From Streptomyces antioxidans (GTDB lineage Bacteria; Actinomycetota; Actinomycetes; Streptomycetales; Streptomycetaceae): DNA of 64,000 bases. The translations under genes and the position numbers were made by a program. Location of the stretch: assembly GCF_000968685.2 (NCBI RefSeq), contig NZ_LAKD02000019.1:1-64000 (forward strand). The letters run 5' to 3'. Positions 1 through 13,318 of this stretch are shown here, in pieces (position 1 is the stretch's first letter; each line of letters opens with the position of its first letter). Under the pieces are notes generated by a model that searched no databases, had not been told where the DNA came from, and was given only the letters and a program-made list of their open reading frames with translations.

Positions 1-94
1 TATACGGTCCAGGGCCCCGCCCCGGAGGCCCCGGCCCCGGCCCCCGCCCCGTACGAACCACAGCAACCACCACGCACCCCACCACGAGGTCCAC

Positions 95-1657
95 GTGTCC
101 ACCAGAGAACACCGCTTCGCCGCCGTAGACCTCGGTGCCTCCAGCGGCCGCGTCATCGTCGGGGAGGTCGCCCCCGACCGGCTGGACCTCCACGAGGCGC
201 ACCGCTTCCCCAACCACCCAACCCGCGTCCTGGGCACCCTGCACTGGGACATCCTCTCCCTGCACCAGGGCGTCCTGAACGGCCTCAAGGCAGCCGCCGT
301 CCATACGGGCGCCACCCTGACCAGCGTCGGCATCGACACCTGGGCCGTGGACTACGGCCTGCTCGCGGCCGACGGCACCCTGCTCGCCAACCCCGTCCAC
401 TACCGCGACACCCGCACCGACGGCGCCGCCGAAAGGGTCGCGCTCACGCCCCGGGCCCTCTACTCCGCCACCGGCATCCAGCGCCTCCCCTTCAACACCC
501 TCTACCAGCTCATCGCGGCGCAGGGCACGTCCGCCCTCGCCGCCGCCCACCGCCTCCTCCTCATCCCCGACCTCATCTCGTACTGGCTGACCGGCGAGCT
601 CGGCACCGAACTGACCAACGCCTCCACCACCCAGCTGATCGACCCCCGCACCCGCGGCTGGGCCACCCCGGTGGCCGAGGCGGCGGGCATCGACCTGTCG
701 CTCTTCCCGCCGCTGCGCCACCCCGGCGACCCGGCCGGAACCCTGCGCCAGGACGTTCTGGCCGAGACGGGCCTCACCCGCGCCCTCCCCGTGACCGCCG
801 TCGGCTCGCACGACACCGCGTCCGCCGTCGTGGGCGTCCCCGCCACCACGCCCGACTTCGCGTACATCGCCACCGGCACCTGGTCCCTCGCCGGGCTGGA
901 GCTGGACGCGCCGGTGCTCACGGAGGAGAGCCGCGCGGCCAACTTCACCAATGAGCTGGGCGTGGACGGCACGGTCCGCTATCTGCGCAACATCATGGGG
1001 CTGTGGATGCTCCAGGAGTGCGTCCGCACCTGGGACACCGAGCACACCCACACAGGCGGCACGGGCAGCACCGGCCTCACCGCCCTCCTCCAGGCCGCGG
1101 CCCGCGCCACCCCCCTCCGCTCCGTCGTGGACGCGGGCGACCCCGCCTTCATCGCCCCCCACCACATGCCCGACCGCATCGCTGACGCCTGCCGCCGCAC
1201 CGGCCAGCCCGCGCCCCGCACCCCCGCCGAGACCACCCGCTGCGTCCTGGACTCCCTCGCCCTGGCCCACCGCCGCGCGATCGAGGACGCCACCCGGCTG
1301 TCCGGCCGTACGGTCAGCGCCGTGCACATCGTCGGCGGTGGTGTGCACAACGCGCTGTTGTGCCAGCTCACCGCCGACGCCTGCGGCCTCCCCGTGATCG
1401 CGGGCCCGGCCGAGGCTGCGGCCCTGGGAAACGTACTGGTGCAGGCCAGGGCGGCCGGGGCGATCACCGGTGGGCTGCCCGAGTTGCGCGCCCTGCTTCA
1501 CAGCACCCAGCCACTGAGGCAGTATGAGCCAACAGGTGATCATTCGGCGTGGGACCGGGCAGCGGCCCGGCTCGGAGACCCACCGGTCACCGGGGCCGCC
1601 ACCGGCCAGCGAAAGGCCGCCACCGGCCAGGGCGACGAGGAGGAACCGTGCGCGTAG
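95..1657 (+). CDS. rhaB: Rhamnulokinase (FGGY kinase family)
   Basis: Phosphorylates L-rhamnulose to rhamnulose-1-phosphate in the cytoplasm. The 520-aa product has the FGGY/ASKHA fold: the phosphate-binding DLGASSGR near residue 12, a conserved HDTASAV near 239 and the adenosine-site GGGVHN near 412. The GTG start has a short GAGG upstream, and the frame stays open to the left window edge, so a start outside the window is possible. The last ~30 residues go beyond the usual kinase end and contain a doubled ATGQ-type repeat. The 3' end overlaps lutA by 10 bases. Linkage to LutABC fits a rhamnose operon whose other genes (isomerase, aldolase/lactaldehyde dehydrogenase) would lie to the left. 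Confidence 0.93.
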   Translation: MSTREHRFAAVDLGASSGRVIVGEVAPDRLDLHEAHRFPNHPTRVLGTLHWDILSLHQGVLNGLKAAAVHTGATLTSVGIDTWAVDYGLLAADGTLLANPVHYRDTRTDGAAERVALTPRALYSATGIQRLPFNTLYQLIAAQGTSALAAAHRLLLIPDLISYWLTGELGTELTNASTTQLIDPRTRGWATPVAEAAGIDLSLFPPLRHPGDPAGTLRQDVLAETGLTRALPVTAVGSHDTASAVVGVPATTPDFAYIATGTWSLAGLELDAPVLTEESRAANFTNELGVDGTVRYLRNIMGLWMLQECVRTWDTEHTHTGGTGSTGLTALLQAAARATPLRSVVDAGDPAFIAPHHMPDRIADACRRTGQPAPRTPAETTRCVLDSLALAHRRAIEDATRLSGRTVSAVHIVGGGVHNALLCQLTADACGLPVIAGPAEAAALGNVLVQARAAGAITGGLPELRALLHSTQPLRQYEPTGDHSAWDRAAARLGDPPVTGAATGQRKAATGQGDEEEPCA

Positions 1658-2400
1658 CGCTCTTCATCACCTGCGTCAACGACACCCTCTATCCGCGCAC
1701 CGGCCAGGCCGTGGTCGCCCTCCTGCGGCGGCTCGGCGTGGACGTCGGCTTCCCGGAGGCACAGAGCTGCTGCGGGCAGCCGCAGTTCAACACCGGCTAC
1801 CGCCATGAGACAGAACCGCTGATGCGCCGCTACGCCATGGCGTTCCGCGACTACGAATACGTGGTGACCCCCTCGGGGTCCTGCGCGGCGATGGTGCGGG
1901 ACAACTATCCCCGGATGGGCGCGAAGGCCGCCGCCGAGGGGCGGGGCCAGGAGCTCGCGGACGCGGCGGCCGAGGCGGTCCCCAAGACGTACGAGCTCAC
2001 CGAATTCCTCACGGACGTCCTGAAGGTCACGGATGTCGGCGCGTACTACCCGCACACCGTGACCTACCACCCCACCTGCCACGGGCTGCGGATGCTGAAG
2101 CTCGGCGACCGCCCGCGCTCGCTCCTCGCGGCCGTGCGGGGGCTGGACCTGGTGGAGCTGCCGGGCGCCGAGGAGTGCTGTGGCTTCGGCGGTACGTTCG
2201 CCGTCAAGAACGCGGCCGTATCGGCGGCGATGGGGGCGGACAAGGCGCGCAACATCACGGCGACCGGCGCCGAGGCGGTGTGCACGCTCGACAACTCCTG
2301 TCAGCTGCACATCGGCGGCACGCTCGCCCGCCAGGGCTCCACGGTCCGTCCCGTCCACCTCGCCGAGATCCTGGCCAGCACGGAAGGAGACGTCTGGTGA
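1648..2400 (+). CDS. lutA: L-lactate oxidation complex subunit LutA
   Basis: Subunit of the three-part LutABC iron-sulfur complex that oxidises L-lactate to pyruvate. The 250-aa product carries the two cysteine-rich CCG domains of the family, seen as SCCGQPQ near residue 40 and EECCGFGG near 174. I chose the GTG at 1648 because the protein then begins VRVALFITCVND, the usual start of the family, and GACGAGGAGG lies just upstream. A longer frame exists but its extra N-terminus is low-complexity rhaB overlap. It overlaps rhaB by 10 bases and lutB by 4 (GTGA), so it is translationally coupled to both. Confidence 0.94.
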   Translation: MRVALFITCVNDTLYPRTGQAVVALLRRLGVDVGFPEAQSCCGQPQFNTGYRHETEPLMRRYAMAFRDYEYVVTPSGSCAAMVRDNYPRMGAKAAAEGRGQELADAAAEAVPKTYELTEFLTDVLKVTDVGAYYPHTVTYHPTCHGLRMLKLGDRPRSLLAAVRGLDLVELPGAEECCGFGGTFAVKNAAVSAAMGADKARNITATGAEAVCTLDNSCQLHIGGTLARQGSTVRPVHLAEILASTEGDVW

Positions 2401-3914
2401 GCGGAACCCATCAGGCCACCTATCTGGGGATGCCCGCCTTCCCGCGGGCGGCGGACGCCTCGACCCGGAACACCCAGCTGCGCGCCAACCTCCGCCACGC
2501 CACCCATATCATCCGCGCCAAGCGCGCCACGGCCGTGGCCGAACTGGACGACTGGTCGCGGCTGCGCGCCGCGGGCGCGGCCATCAAGGACCGTACGCTG
2601 CGCCATCTCGACCAGTATCTGGAGCGGTTGGAGAGCGCGGTCACGGCGGCGGGCGGCCAGGTGCACTGGGCGGCGGACGCGGACGAGGCGAACCGGATCG
2701 TCACCGAGCTGGTACGGGCCACGGGCGAGCGCGAGGTCGTCAAGGTCAAGTCGATGGCCACGCAGGAGATCGGTCTGAACGGCGCGCTCGCCACGGCCGG
2801 GATCACCGCGTACGAGACCGATCTCGCCGAGCTGATCGTGCAGCTCGGCGACGACCTCCCGTCGCACATCCTGGTCCCGGCGATCCACCGCAACCGGGGC
2901 GAGATCCGCGACATCTTCACGGAGCGGATGGCCCAGTGGGGCCGTCCGGCCCCGGAGGGGCTGACCGACGCGCCCGCCGACCTCGCCGAGGCCGCGCGGC
3001 TGCACCTGCGCGAGAAGTTCCTGAACGCCAAGGTGGGGATCTCCGGCGCCAACTTCATGGTCGCGGAGAGCGGCACGCTGGTGGTCGTGGAGTCCGAGGG
3101 CAACGGCCGGATGTGTCTGACCCTCCCCGAGACGCTGATCTCCGTCGTGGGCATCGAGAAGGTGGTCCCCACCTTCCAGGACCTGGAGGTCTTCCTCCAG
3201 CTGCTGCCGCGCTCCTCGACCGCCGAGCGGATGAACCCGTACACCTCCACCTGGACCGGCACCACGGACGCCGACGGCCCGCGCACCTTCCACCTCGTCC
3301 TCCTCGACAACGGCCGCACCGACACCCTCGCGGACACCGTGGGGCGGCAGGCGCTGCGCTGCATCCGCTGCTCGGCGTGTCTCAATGTGTGCCCGGTGTA
3401 CGAGCGGGCGGGCGGCCATGCGTACGGATCGGCGTATCCGGGCCCGATCGGCGCGATCCTCACGCCCCAACTGCGCGGCACCCAGAGCGAGCTGGATGCC
3501 TCGCTCCCGTATGCCTCGTCCCTGTGCGGGGCGTGCTACGAGGTGTGCCCGGTCGCGATCGACATCCCGGAGATCCTGGTCCATCTGCGCGAGCGGGTGG
3601 TCGAGGGCGGCCCCGCCTCCGTCCGTGGCACCCGTACGGTCATCAAGCCCGCCAAGGGCCACGCCGCCGAGCGCGCCGCGATGCGCGCCGCCCGCTGGGC
3701 CCTGGACCACCCCCGGCTGCTGCGCACCGGCCAGCAGCTGGCCTCCCGCACCCGCCGCTTCCATCCGCGGCGGCTGCCCGGTCCGGGGCGGGCGTGGAGC
3801 GATACGCGGGAACTGCCGAAGGTGCCTGAGGAGTCGTTCCGCGACTGGTGGCGGCGTACCGGGGGCGGGAGCGGCGCCGGGAGCGGCACGGAGGGAAGGA
3901 AGACGACCACATGA
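2397..3914 (+). CDS. lutB: L-lactate oxidation iron-sulfur protein LutB
   Basis: Second subunit of the lactate-oxidising complex. The 505-aa protein has an N-terminal LUD-type domain followed by a ferredoxin-like pair of 4Fe-4S motifs: CIRCSACLNVCP near residue 322 and CGACYEVCP near 375. Length and domain order match LutB/YkgF. It starts at the GTG that overlaps the lutA stop (GTGA) and ends overlapping lutC by 4 bases, so all three subunits should be made together. The C-terminus has a short Gly/Ser-rich run before the stop. Function is predicted from family and operon. Confidence 0.94.
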   Translation: MSGTHQATYLGMPAFPRAADASTRNTQLRANLRHATHIIRAKRATAVAELDDWSRLRAAGAAIKDRTLRHLDQYLERLESAVTAAGGQVHWAADADEANRIVTELVRATGEREVVKVKSMATQEIGLNGALATAGITAYETDLAELIVQLGDDLPSHILVPAIHRNRGEIRDIFTERMAQWGRPAPEGLTDAPADLAEAARLHLREKFLNAKVGISGANFMVAESGTLVVVESEGNGRMCLTLPETLISVVGIEKVVPTFQDLEVFLQLLPRSSTAERMNPYTSTWTGTTDADGPRTFHLVLLDNGRTDTLADTVGRQALRCIRCSACLNVCPVYERAGGHAYGSAYPGPIGAILTPQLRGTQSELDASLPYASSLCGACYEVCPVAIDIPEILVHLRERVVEGGPASVRGTRTVIKPAKGHAAERAAMRAARWALDHPRLLRTGQQLASRTRRFHPRRLPGPGRAWSDTRELPKVPEESFRDWWRRTGGGSGAGSGTEGRKTTT

Positions 3915-4651
3915 CCCCGCGAGACCCCGGCACCCAAGGCGCCAGCGCCCAAAGCCCCAGCGCCCAGGGCCTGGGCTCGCGGGCCCTGGTCATGGCCCGT
4001 ATCCGCCGCGCCCTGGCCGATGTGCCGCGCGCCGAGACGCCCGACGAGGTGCCGGTCGAGCGCTCGTACCACCGCGTCCACGGCGACCGCAACGCCGCCC
4101 GGACCGTGGACCTCCTCGCGGAGAACCTGGCCGACTACCGCGCGATCGTCCACCGTGCCGACGCCCCGTCGTCCCTCCCGGCCCTGATCGCCCGCCTCCT
4201 CGCCGACCGCGGCGCGACCAGCGTGGTGGTGCCCCCGGGCCTCCCCGAAGCGTGGCTCTCCGCCGTCCCCGACGCGGTGCGCCGGGTTCCGGACACGGCG
4301 GAGCTGACCCCGCACGACCTGGACGCGGTCTCCAGCGTGGTGACGGGCTGCGCGGTGGCCATCGCCGAGACGGGCACGGTGGTCCTGGACGCCGCCCCCG
4401 ACCAGGGCCGTCGCCGCATCACCCTGGTGCCCGATCACCACATCTGTGTGATCCGCGTCACCGATCAGGTCGTGGACTCGGTTCCCGAGGCGCTGGAACG
4501 GCTCGACCCGGCACGCCCGTTGACCTGGATCTCGGGCCCGTCCGCGACCAGCGACATCGAACTCGACCGCGTGGAGGGCGTCCACGGCCCCCGCACCCTC
4601 GAAGTGATCCTCACCGGGCCGGAATCCGCTGGTCAGAGCGACCAGAGCTGA
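3911..4651 (+). CDS. lutC: L-lactate oxidation protein LutC (LUD domain)
   Basis: Third member of LutABC, a LUD (YkgG-type) domain protein of 246 aa. The ATG at 3911 overlaps the lutB stop as ATGA and AAGGAAG lies upstream, which fixes the start. Conserved features include VDLLAENLADYRA early and TGCAVAIAETGTVVLD in the middle, typical of LUD proteins. The first ~20 residues are a small Ala/Gln/Ser repeat (GASAQSPSAQG) encoded by a near-duplicated DNA stretch and look like an expansion, not part of the fold. A hairpin after the gene may end the transcript. Confidence 0.92.
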   Translation: MTPRDPGTQGASAQSPSAQGLGSRALVMARIRRALADVPRAETPDEVPVERSYHRVHGDRNAARTVDLLAENLADYRAIVHRADAPSSLPALIARLLADRGATSVVVPPGLPEAWLSAVPDAVRRVPDTAELTPHDLDAVSSVVTGCAVAIAETGTVVLDAAPDQGRRRITLVPDHHICVIRVTDQVVDSVPEALERLDPARPLTWISGPSATSDIELDRVEGVHGPRTLEVILTGPESAGQSDQS

Positions 4652-4674
4652 TGTAGCGCCAGAGCGGACCGGGA

Positions 4675-4706
4675 GGCATATCCCCTATCGCGGCGGGGCA
4701 TATGCC
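4675..4706 (+). terminator. Candidate terminator hairpin after lutC
   Basis: GGCATATCCCC pairs with GGGGCATATGCC across a ~9-nt loop with a single bulged base, starting 24 bases after the lutC stop. It has no U-run, as is usual in Streptomyces. It could instead be an operator for the small downstream gene. Confidence 0.4.
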
Positions 4707-4829
4707 ATGGGGACATCGAGCGGAACACCTGCACGGGGGATGCGGTCTTCCTCACATACCGCCGGTAACACCACTGTTGGGCGGTTTACGCCGATGCCGT
4801 TGTCGGTAGGGGCCTCTACTCTTGTGGTC

Positions 4830-5021
4830 ATGCGTCCGACTCCTACTCATCAACCCGCCTTACTGACCACCCCTGCCACCGACCAGGCCAACGAGGCGAT
4901 ACGCGGCTTTCTGCGGGCCCGGGCGGGGCGACCGCTGCTGCCTTCGGAGCGGGCCGAGTACAGCCGGTTGCTGAAGATCTACACACGGGCGCTGCGCGGC
5001 GAGGTGGAAAAGGCCGCCTGA
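4830..5021 (+). CDS. Small conserved-type hypothetical protein (63 aa) with a TTA codon
   Basis: A 63-aa, charged, probably helical soluble protein. The core from EAIRGFLRARAG onward looks like a short acidic/basic helical protein often seen in Streptomyces, but I know no function. The ATG at 4830 is chosen because the protein then begins MRPTPTHQP; the frame continues upstream without clear coding character. Codon 11 is TTA (4860-4862), the rare leucine codon read only by the bldA tRNA in Streptomyces, so translation may be tied to development. It sits 83 bases before a penicillin-binding protein gene that also has an early TTA. Confidence 0.7.
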   Translation: MRPTPTHQPALLTTPATDQANEAIRGFLRARAGRPLLPSERAEYSRLLKIYTRALRGEVEKAA

Positions 5022-5104
5022 GCGGCACGGGGCGATGCGCGCAGCGGCCCGCGCCACCCACGAAGGTGAAACCGGCCGACCACAGATGAAAATCGGGGGA
5101 CGCC

Positions 5105-6706
5105 ATGCGGGCCGTGGGGAAGGTCGTCTTAGGGGCGCTGTCAGTGGGGCTCCTGGGGGTCGTCGGCTACGGCGGGTACAACCTCTACGCGGGCGTGACC
5201 GGCGGCGACACCACCGCGGCCCACGACGGTCCGGTGACCGGGGACGAGGCCCGGCGGACCGCGCGGGAGTTCCTGGACGCGTGGGCGGACGGCAATGACA
5301 TGCTCGCCGCCGGGCTCACCAACGACGCCGAGTCGGCCATCGGCGCCCTCAGTGCCTATCGCGGCGACGGGCATGTGAAGAAGGTGATCGCCACCCCGGG
5401 CGCGGCACGGGGCACCACCATCCCGTTCACCATCAAGGCCGACGTGGTCTTCGGCAAGGCCCGGTCCAGCTGGACCTACACCTCACGGCTGACCGTGGTG
5501 CGCGGCCGGACGACCAAGAAGCCGCTGGTCGACTGGGAGTCCTCCGTACTCCACCCCAAGCTGGGCGCCAATGAGTCCGTACGGACGGATCTGGCGGACA
5601 ATCCGCCGGTCCGGGTGCTGGATCGGGACGGCGAGGAGCTGCGGCAGGGCCGCCATCCCTCGCTCGACCCGGTGCTGATCGCGCTGCGCGCGCGGTACGG
5701 GGCGGACGCGGGTGGCACGGCCCGGATCGAGGTCTCCGCGGTCAAGCCCGACGGGACCGCCGGAGCCACGCTCCACGTGGTGGCCAACGGCACCCCGGGC
5801 ACGCTGCGCACCACCCTGGACGCCGGGGTGCAGCAGAGCGCGGAGAAGGCGGTGGCCGCGCGCGACGGCGCCTCCGTGGTGGCGCTCAGGCCCAGCACCG
5901 GGGAGATCCTGGCGGTGGCCAACTCCGACCAGGCCGAGTTCAACGCCGCGCTGCAGGGGCAGACGGCGCCGGGGTCCACGTTCAAGATAGTCACCGCGGC
6001 CACTCTGCTGGAGGCGGGCACGGTGAGCCCCGGCCACCTGGTGCCGTGTCCGAAGACGGCCGCGTACGCGCAGGGCATGCCGTTCCACAACGTGGAGAAC
6101 AGCGAGAACCCCGCCGCCACCTTCGCCCAGGACTTCGCGGCATCCTGCAACACCGCGTTCGTCTCGCTCGCCGGGGCCGTGCCCGATGGCGCGCTGGCCC
6201 AGGAGGCGCGGAGCGTGTTCGGGCTGGGTCTTGACTGGCGGGTGGGGGTCACCACCTTCGACGGCGAGGTGCCGGACGGAAGCGGTGATGACAAGGCCGC
6301 GGCCATGATCGGCCAGGGCACGGTCCAGATGAACCCGCTCACCATGGCCTCGGTCGCGGCCACGGCCCGGACGGGCACCTTCAGACAGCCCGTCCTGGTG
6401 CCGCGCTCGGTCGACCACCGGAAGATCGCCACCAGCGACCGCGGCCTCGGCCCGGCCACCGTCGCGCAACTGAAGGCCATGATGCGGCTGACCGCCACCA
6501 GCGGCACCGCCGCCCGGGCGATGTCCGGGCTCACCGGCGACATCGGGGCGAAGACCGGCTCGGCCGAGATCGACGGCCAGCCCAAGACCAACGCCTGGTT
6601 CACCGCCTACCGGAACGATGTGGCGGCCGCCGCCGTGGTCACCGGCGGTGGCCACGGCGGGGACGCGGCCGGGCCCGTGGTCCGCGCGGTGCTCACGACG
6701 GATTGA
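5105..6706 (+). CDS. Class B penicillin-binding protein (MecA_N-like plus transpeptidase), TTA-containing
   Basis: A predicted D,D-transpeptidase that cross-links peptidoglycan outside the membrane. The 533-aa protein has an N-terminal membrane anchor (residues ~5-28), an NTF2-like MecA N-terminal domain (~45-150), a short dimerisation segment, then the transpeptidase domain with all three motifs: STFK near 290 (nucleophile Ser), SCN near 347 and KTGSAE near 482. The start is an ATG. Codon 9 is TTA (5129-5131), so expression should need the bldA tRNA. The preceding 63-aa gene has the same property. Which stage of growth it serves cannot be told from sequence. Confidence 0.93.
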   Translation: MRAVGKVVLGALSVGLLGVVGYGGYNLYAGVTGGDTTAAHDGPVTGDEARRTAREFLDAWADGNDMLAAGLTNDAESAIGALSAYRGDGHVKKVIATPGAARGTTIPFTIKADVVFGKARSSWTYTSRLTVVRGRTTKKPLVDWESSVLHPKLGANESVRTDLADNPPVRVLDRDGEELRQGRHPSLDPVLIALRARYGADAGGTARIEVSAVKPDGTAGATLHVVANGTPGTLRTTLDAGVQQSAEKAVAARDGASVVALRPSTGEILAVANSDQAEFNAALQGQTAPGSTFKIVTAATLLEAGTVSPGHLVPCPKTAAYAQGMPFHNVENSENPAATFAQDFAASCNTAFVSLAGAVPDGALAQEARSVFGLGLDWRVGVTTFDGEVPDGSGDDKAAAMIGQGTVQMNPLTMASVAATARTGTFRQPVLVPRSVDHRKIATSDRGLGPATVAQLKAMMRLTATSGTAARAMSGLTGDIGAKTGSAEIDGQPKTNAWFTAYRNDVAAAAVVTGGGHGGDAAGPVVRAVLTTD

Positions 6707-6804
6707 GCCTTCCGCCCGGCTCTCGCACGAGGGGTCCCGCCCGGCCGACCCGTCCCGCTCCCGGCCCACTCCCCAACGCTTCGTACAAGGGTTGGTCGAA
6801 GGGG

Positions 6805-6834
6805 TTGTCCATGGTCCGGCCCACGCCCTAGCCT
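6805..6834 (+). promoter_or_regulatory. Candidate sigma-70-type promoter for ROK-lacZ unit
   Basis: TTGTCC, an 18-bp spacer and TAGCCT lie about 100 bases before the ROK gene, the only good -35/-10 pair in this intergenic gap. Inference from consensus only. Confidence 0.4.
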
Positions 6835-6838
6835 GGCG

Positions 6839-6911
6839 CGGCATCCACGACACAGCGACACGGCGGCGCCCGTGACACGGCGGCATCCGCGACACAGCGG
6901 CGCCCGCCCGC
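6839..6911 (+). repeat. Short degenerate tandem repeat upstream of ROK gene
   Basis: Units built on GACAC(A)GCGGC alternate with GCATCC or GCGCCC three to four times in the leader between the candidate promoter and the GTG start. It looks like a microsatellite-type expansion; a regulatory role is unproven. Confidence 0.5.
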
Positions 6912-6935
6912 GGCCCGCACGGAGGGGATTCCGGT

Positions 6936-11128
<4,193 letters not shown>

Positions 11129-11142
11129 CCGTCGTACGTCGT

Positions 11143-11181
11143 ACGGCCCGGGGCCGGTCGCCAGGAACGGCCCCGGGCCGT
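11143..11181. terminator. Bidirectional terminator between lacZ and bcp
   Basis: ACGGCCCGGGGCCG and CGGCCCCGGGCCGT form a perfect 14-bp stem with an 11-nt loop between two converging genes, placed to stop transcription from both sides. Confidence 0.85.
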
Positions 11182-11200
11182 GCCCGTCATACGGGACCTC

Positions 11201-11656
11201 CTACCCGTTTCTGGCGCGCAGCGCCTCAAGCGCCCGGTCCGCGTGTACGCCCATCCTGAACTCGCTCTTAACGATCTCCAGCACCTTGCGATCGGTGTCG
11301 ATCACAAAGGTGACCCGCTTGGTCGGCACCACCGCGATCCCGCGCTTCACCCCGAACCGCTCCCGCACGGTCCCCTCCGGATCCGACAGCAGCGGATAGC
11401 CGAAGGAGTACGCGTGGGCGAACTCCGCCTGTTTCTCGACCGAATCGGCACTGACCCCGACCGGCTGGGCACCGAGCTCCTTGAACTCGGCCGCGATGTC
11501 CCGGAAGTGGCACGCCTGTTTGGTACAGCCGGGGGTGAAGGCCGCCGGATAGAAGAACAGCACCACCGGACCGTCCGCCAGCAGCCCGCTGAGCGAACGG
11601 ACGGTGCCGCTCTCATCCGGCAGTTCGAAGTCCTCGACCACATCACCGATGTCCAT
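11201..11656 (-). CDS. bcp: Peroxiredoxin, BCP/PrxQ type
   Basis: Thiol peroxidase of 151 aa that reduces hydrogen peroxide and organic peroxides in the cytoplasm. The peroxidatic cysteine is C44 in FTPGCTKQAC and the resolving cysteine is C49, the CxxxxC arrangement of the atypical two-cysteine BCP/PrxQ group. Length is normal for the family. It ends just before the shared terminator with lacZ and appears to be a single-gene unit; the GMC oxidoreductase that follows on the same strand begins 37 bases from its start codon side. Confidence 0.95.
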   Translation of the reverse strand: MDIGDVVEDFELPDESGTVRSLSGLLADGPVVLFFYPAAFTPGCTKQACHFRDIAAEFKELGAQPVGVSADSVEKQAEFAHAYSFGYPLLSDPEGTVRERFGVKRGIAVVPTKRVTFVIDTDRKVLEIVKSEFRMGVHADRALEALRARNG

Positions 11657-11693
11657 GGAGGCACGCTACCGGCCGCCGCGCGAGGCGGTGGAG

Positions 11694-13202
11694 TCAGCCG
11701 GCCAACCGGTCGGCGGCGAACTCGCCGATCATGACCGCGGTCGCGTGGATGTACGAGGTGACGATGGTGGGCATGACCGAGGCATCGGCGACGCGAACGC
11801 GGTCAACGCCTCGCAGGCGCAAGTCCGGATCGACCACCGAACCCAGAGCGCATGTCCCTGCCGGATGCATATAGGGCATCGCGGCGTCGCGGACGAAATC
11901 CGCCGCGTCCGACCCGCTGAGAGGACGTGCCGGCGCCACCCAGCGCCGGATCAACGCTCGGTAGGCCGGCCGTGAGGCGATCTCCGCACCGAGTCCGACG
12001 GCGTCGACCAGTGCGTCGAGGTCGGCCCGTTCCCGCAGGAAGTGCGGCTGGATCTCTAGTCGGTCGCCGGTATGGATCCGCAGATAGCCCCTGCTTCGCG
12101 GGGCGGAGAGTCCGGGAGAGATACAGAAACTGTCCGGCGGGGGGCGGTAGATCTCCTCGATCTCGGGCGACACCAGAGGAATCTGCGGCGCGACGATCAT
12201 GAGGTCCGGCCGGTCCAGATCGGGGCGGGACCTGGTGAAGGCGACGCTTCCCTCCAGGTTGTTGTTCAACGGCCCGAGGGGTTCATACGGCTCGAACGCG
12301 AGCCCGCCCAGGATCATGTGCTCCTGGAGATTTCGTCCCACACCCGGCGAGTTGACCACGGTGTCGATATCCGCGGCGGCCAGCTCGGCCGACGGACCGA
12401 TGCCGGAGCGCAACAGCAGGCGCGGTGTGTCGATCGCCCCGGCGCAGAGCACGGTCTCTTCCCTGGCACCGGCCGTGGCTGGCAGGCCGTCCCGGACGTA
12501 CTCCACACCGGTGCACCGGTCACCCACGATGGTCAAGCGGTGGACGTCCGCCCCCGTCAGCACCCGCAGCCGCGGGCTGTCGAGAACCCGTTCGGCATAG
12601 GCGTCCCACGGGTTCACGCGTCGCCCGTCCCGGATGTTCAGTGTGACGGGACCCACGCCCTCCGGCGCCGCGGTGGTGATGTCGTCCAGATAGGGCATGC
12701 CGATGGACCGGCCGGAGTCGATCAGCGCCTGGGCGACCGGATGGAGGTTCCTCGCGCGCTCGACGCGGATGGGTCCGCCGGCGCCGCGCAGTGGTGTCGC
12801 GCCGTCCTCCCAGTCCTCGCTCCGCTTGAACAGCGGCAGCAAGGATTCGTAGTCCCAGCCGGTGTTCCCGGCCGCCGCCCAGGCGTCGTAATCGGCGCGG
12901 TGACCGCGCGTCCACACCAGCGCGTTGATGCCGCCTGAGCCGCCCAGCAGCTTGCCGCGGGCCAGGGCGTGAACGCGGTTGTTGGTCGCGGGGTGCGGCT
13001 CGTATGCGTAGCCGTAGTCGTATTCGGAGCCGATGTTCTCCACCCACAGCGACGGATTCGACACCATCTCGCCGTGGCCCGGGCCTCCGGACTCGAGAAC
13101 CAGAACGGTGGCGTCCGTGCGCTCTATCAGGCGGCGGGTCACGACGCTGCCCGCTGATCCCGCACCGACGATCACGTAGTCATAGACTTCATGGTCCGGC
13201 AT
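11694..13202 (-). CDS. GMC-family FAD-dependent oxidoreductase (choline dehydrogenase-like)
   Basis: A 502-aa FAD-linked alcohol oxidoreductase of the glucose-methanol-choline family. It has the N-terminal dinucleotide-binding motif GAGSAGSV (residues ~12-19), the GMC signature region around LLGGSGGINALVWTRG, and the C-terminal active-site HPAGTC followed by VADASVMP. It has no signal peptide or membrane segment. The substrate cannot be deduced; the alcohol could be a choline-like, aromatic or sugar compound. Peroxide from an oxidase reaction could link it to the adjacent peroxiredoxin, but that is only inference from proximity. Confidence 0.92.
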   Translation of the reverse strand: MPDHEVYDYVIVGAGSAGSVVTRRLIERTDATVLVLESGGPGHGEMVSNPSLWVENIGSEYDYGYAYEPHPATNNRVHALARGKLLGGSGGINALVWTRGHRADYDAWAAAGNTGWDYESLLPLFKRSEDWEDGATPLRGAGGPIRVERARNLHPVAQALIDSGRSIGMPYLDDITTAAPEGVGPVTLNIRDGRRVNPWDAYAERVLDSPRLRVLTGADVHRLTIVGDRCTGVEYVRDGLPATAGAREETVLCAGAIDTPRLLLRSGIGPSAELAAADIDTVVNSPGVGRNLQEHMILGGLAFEPYEPLGPLNNNLEGSVAFTRSRPDLDRPDLMIVAPQIPLVSPEIEEIYRPPPDSFCISPGLSAPRSRGYLRIHTGDRLEIQPHFLRERADLDALVDAVGLGAEIASRPAYRALIRRWVAPARPLSGSDAADFVRDAAMPYMHPAGTCALGSVVDPDLRLRGVDRVRVADASVMPTIVTSYIHATAVMIGEFAADRLAG

Positions 13203-13318
13203 GCACTCGATCCCCTGACCATGCCACGCGCCTGGTCTCCGGCGCCACGACGCTTACCACGATAGGGCGGCGTGGACGCTCCCGCAGCTCGAGCCGGCTC
13301 GCTCGGACCGGCGGCCGG

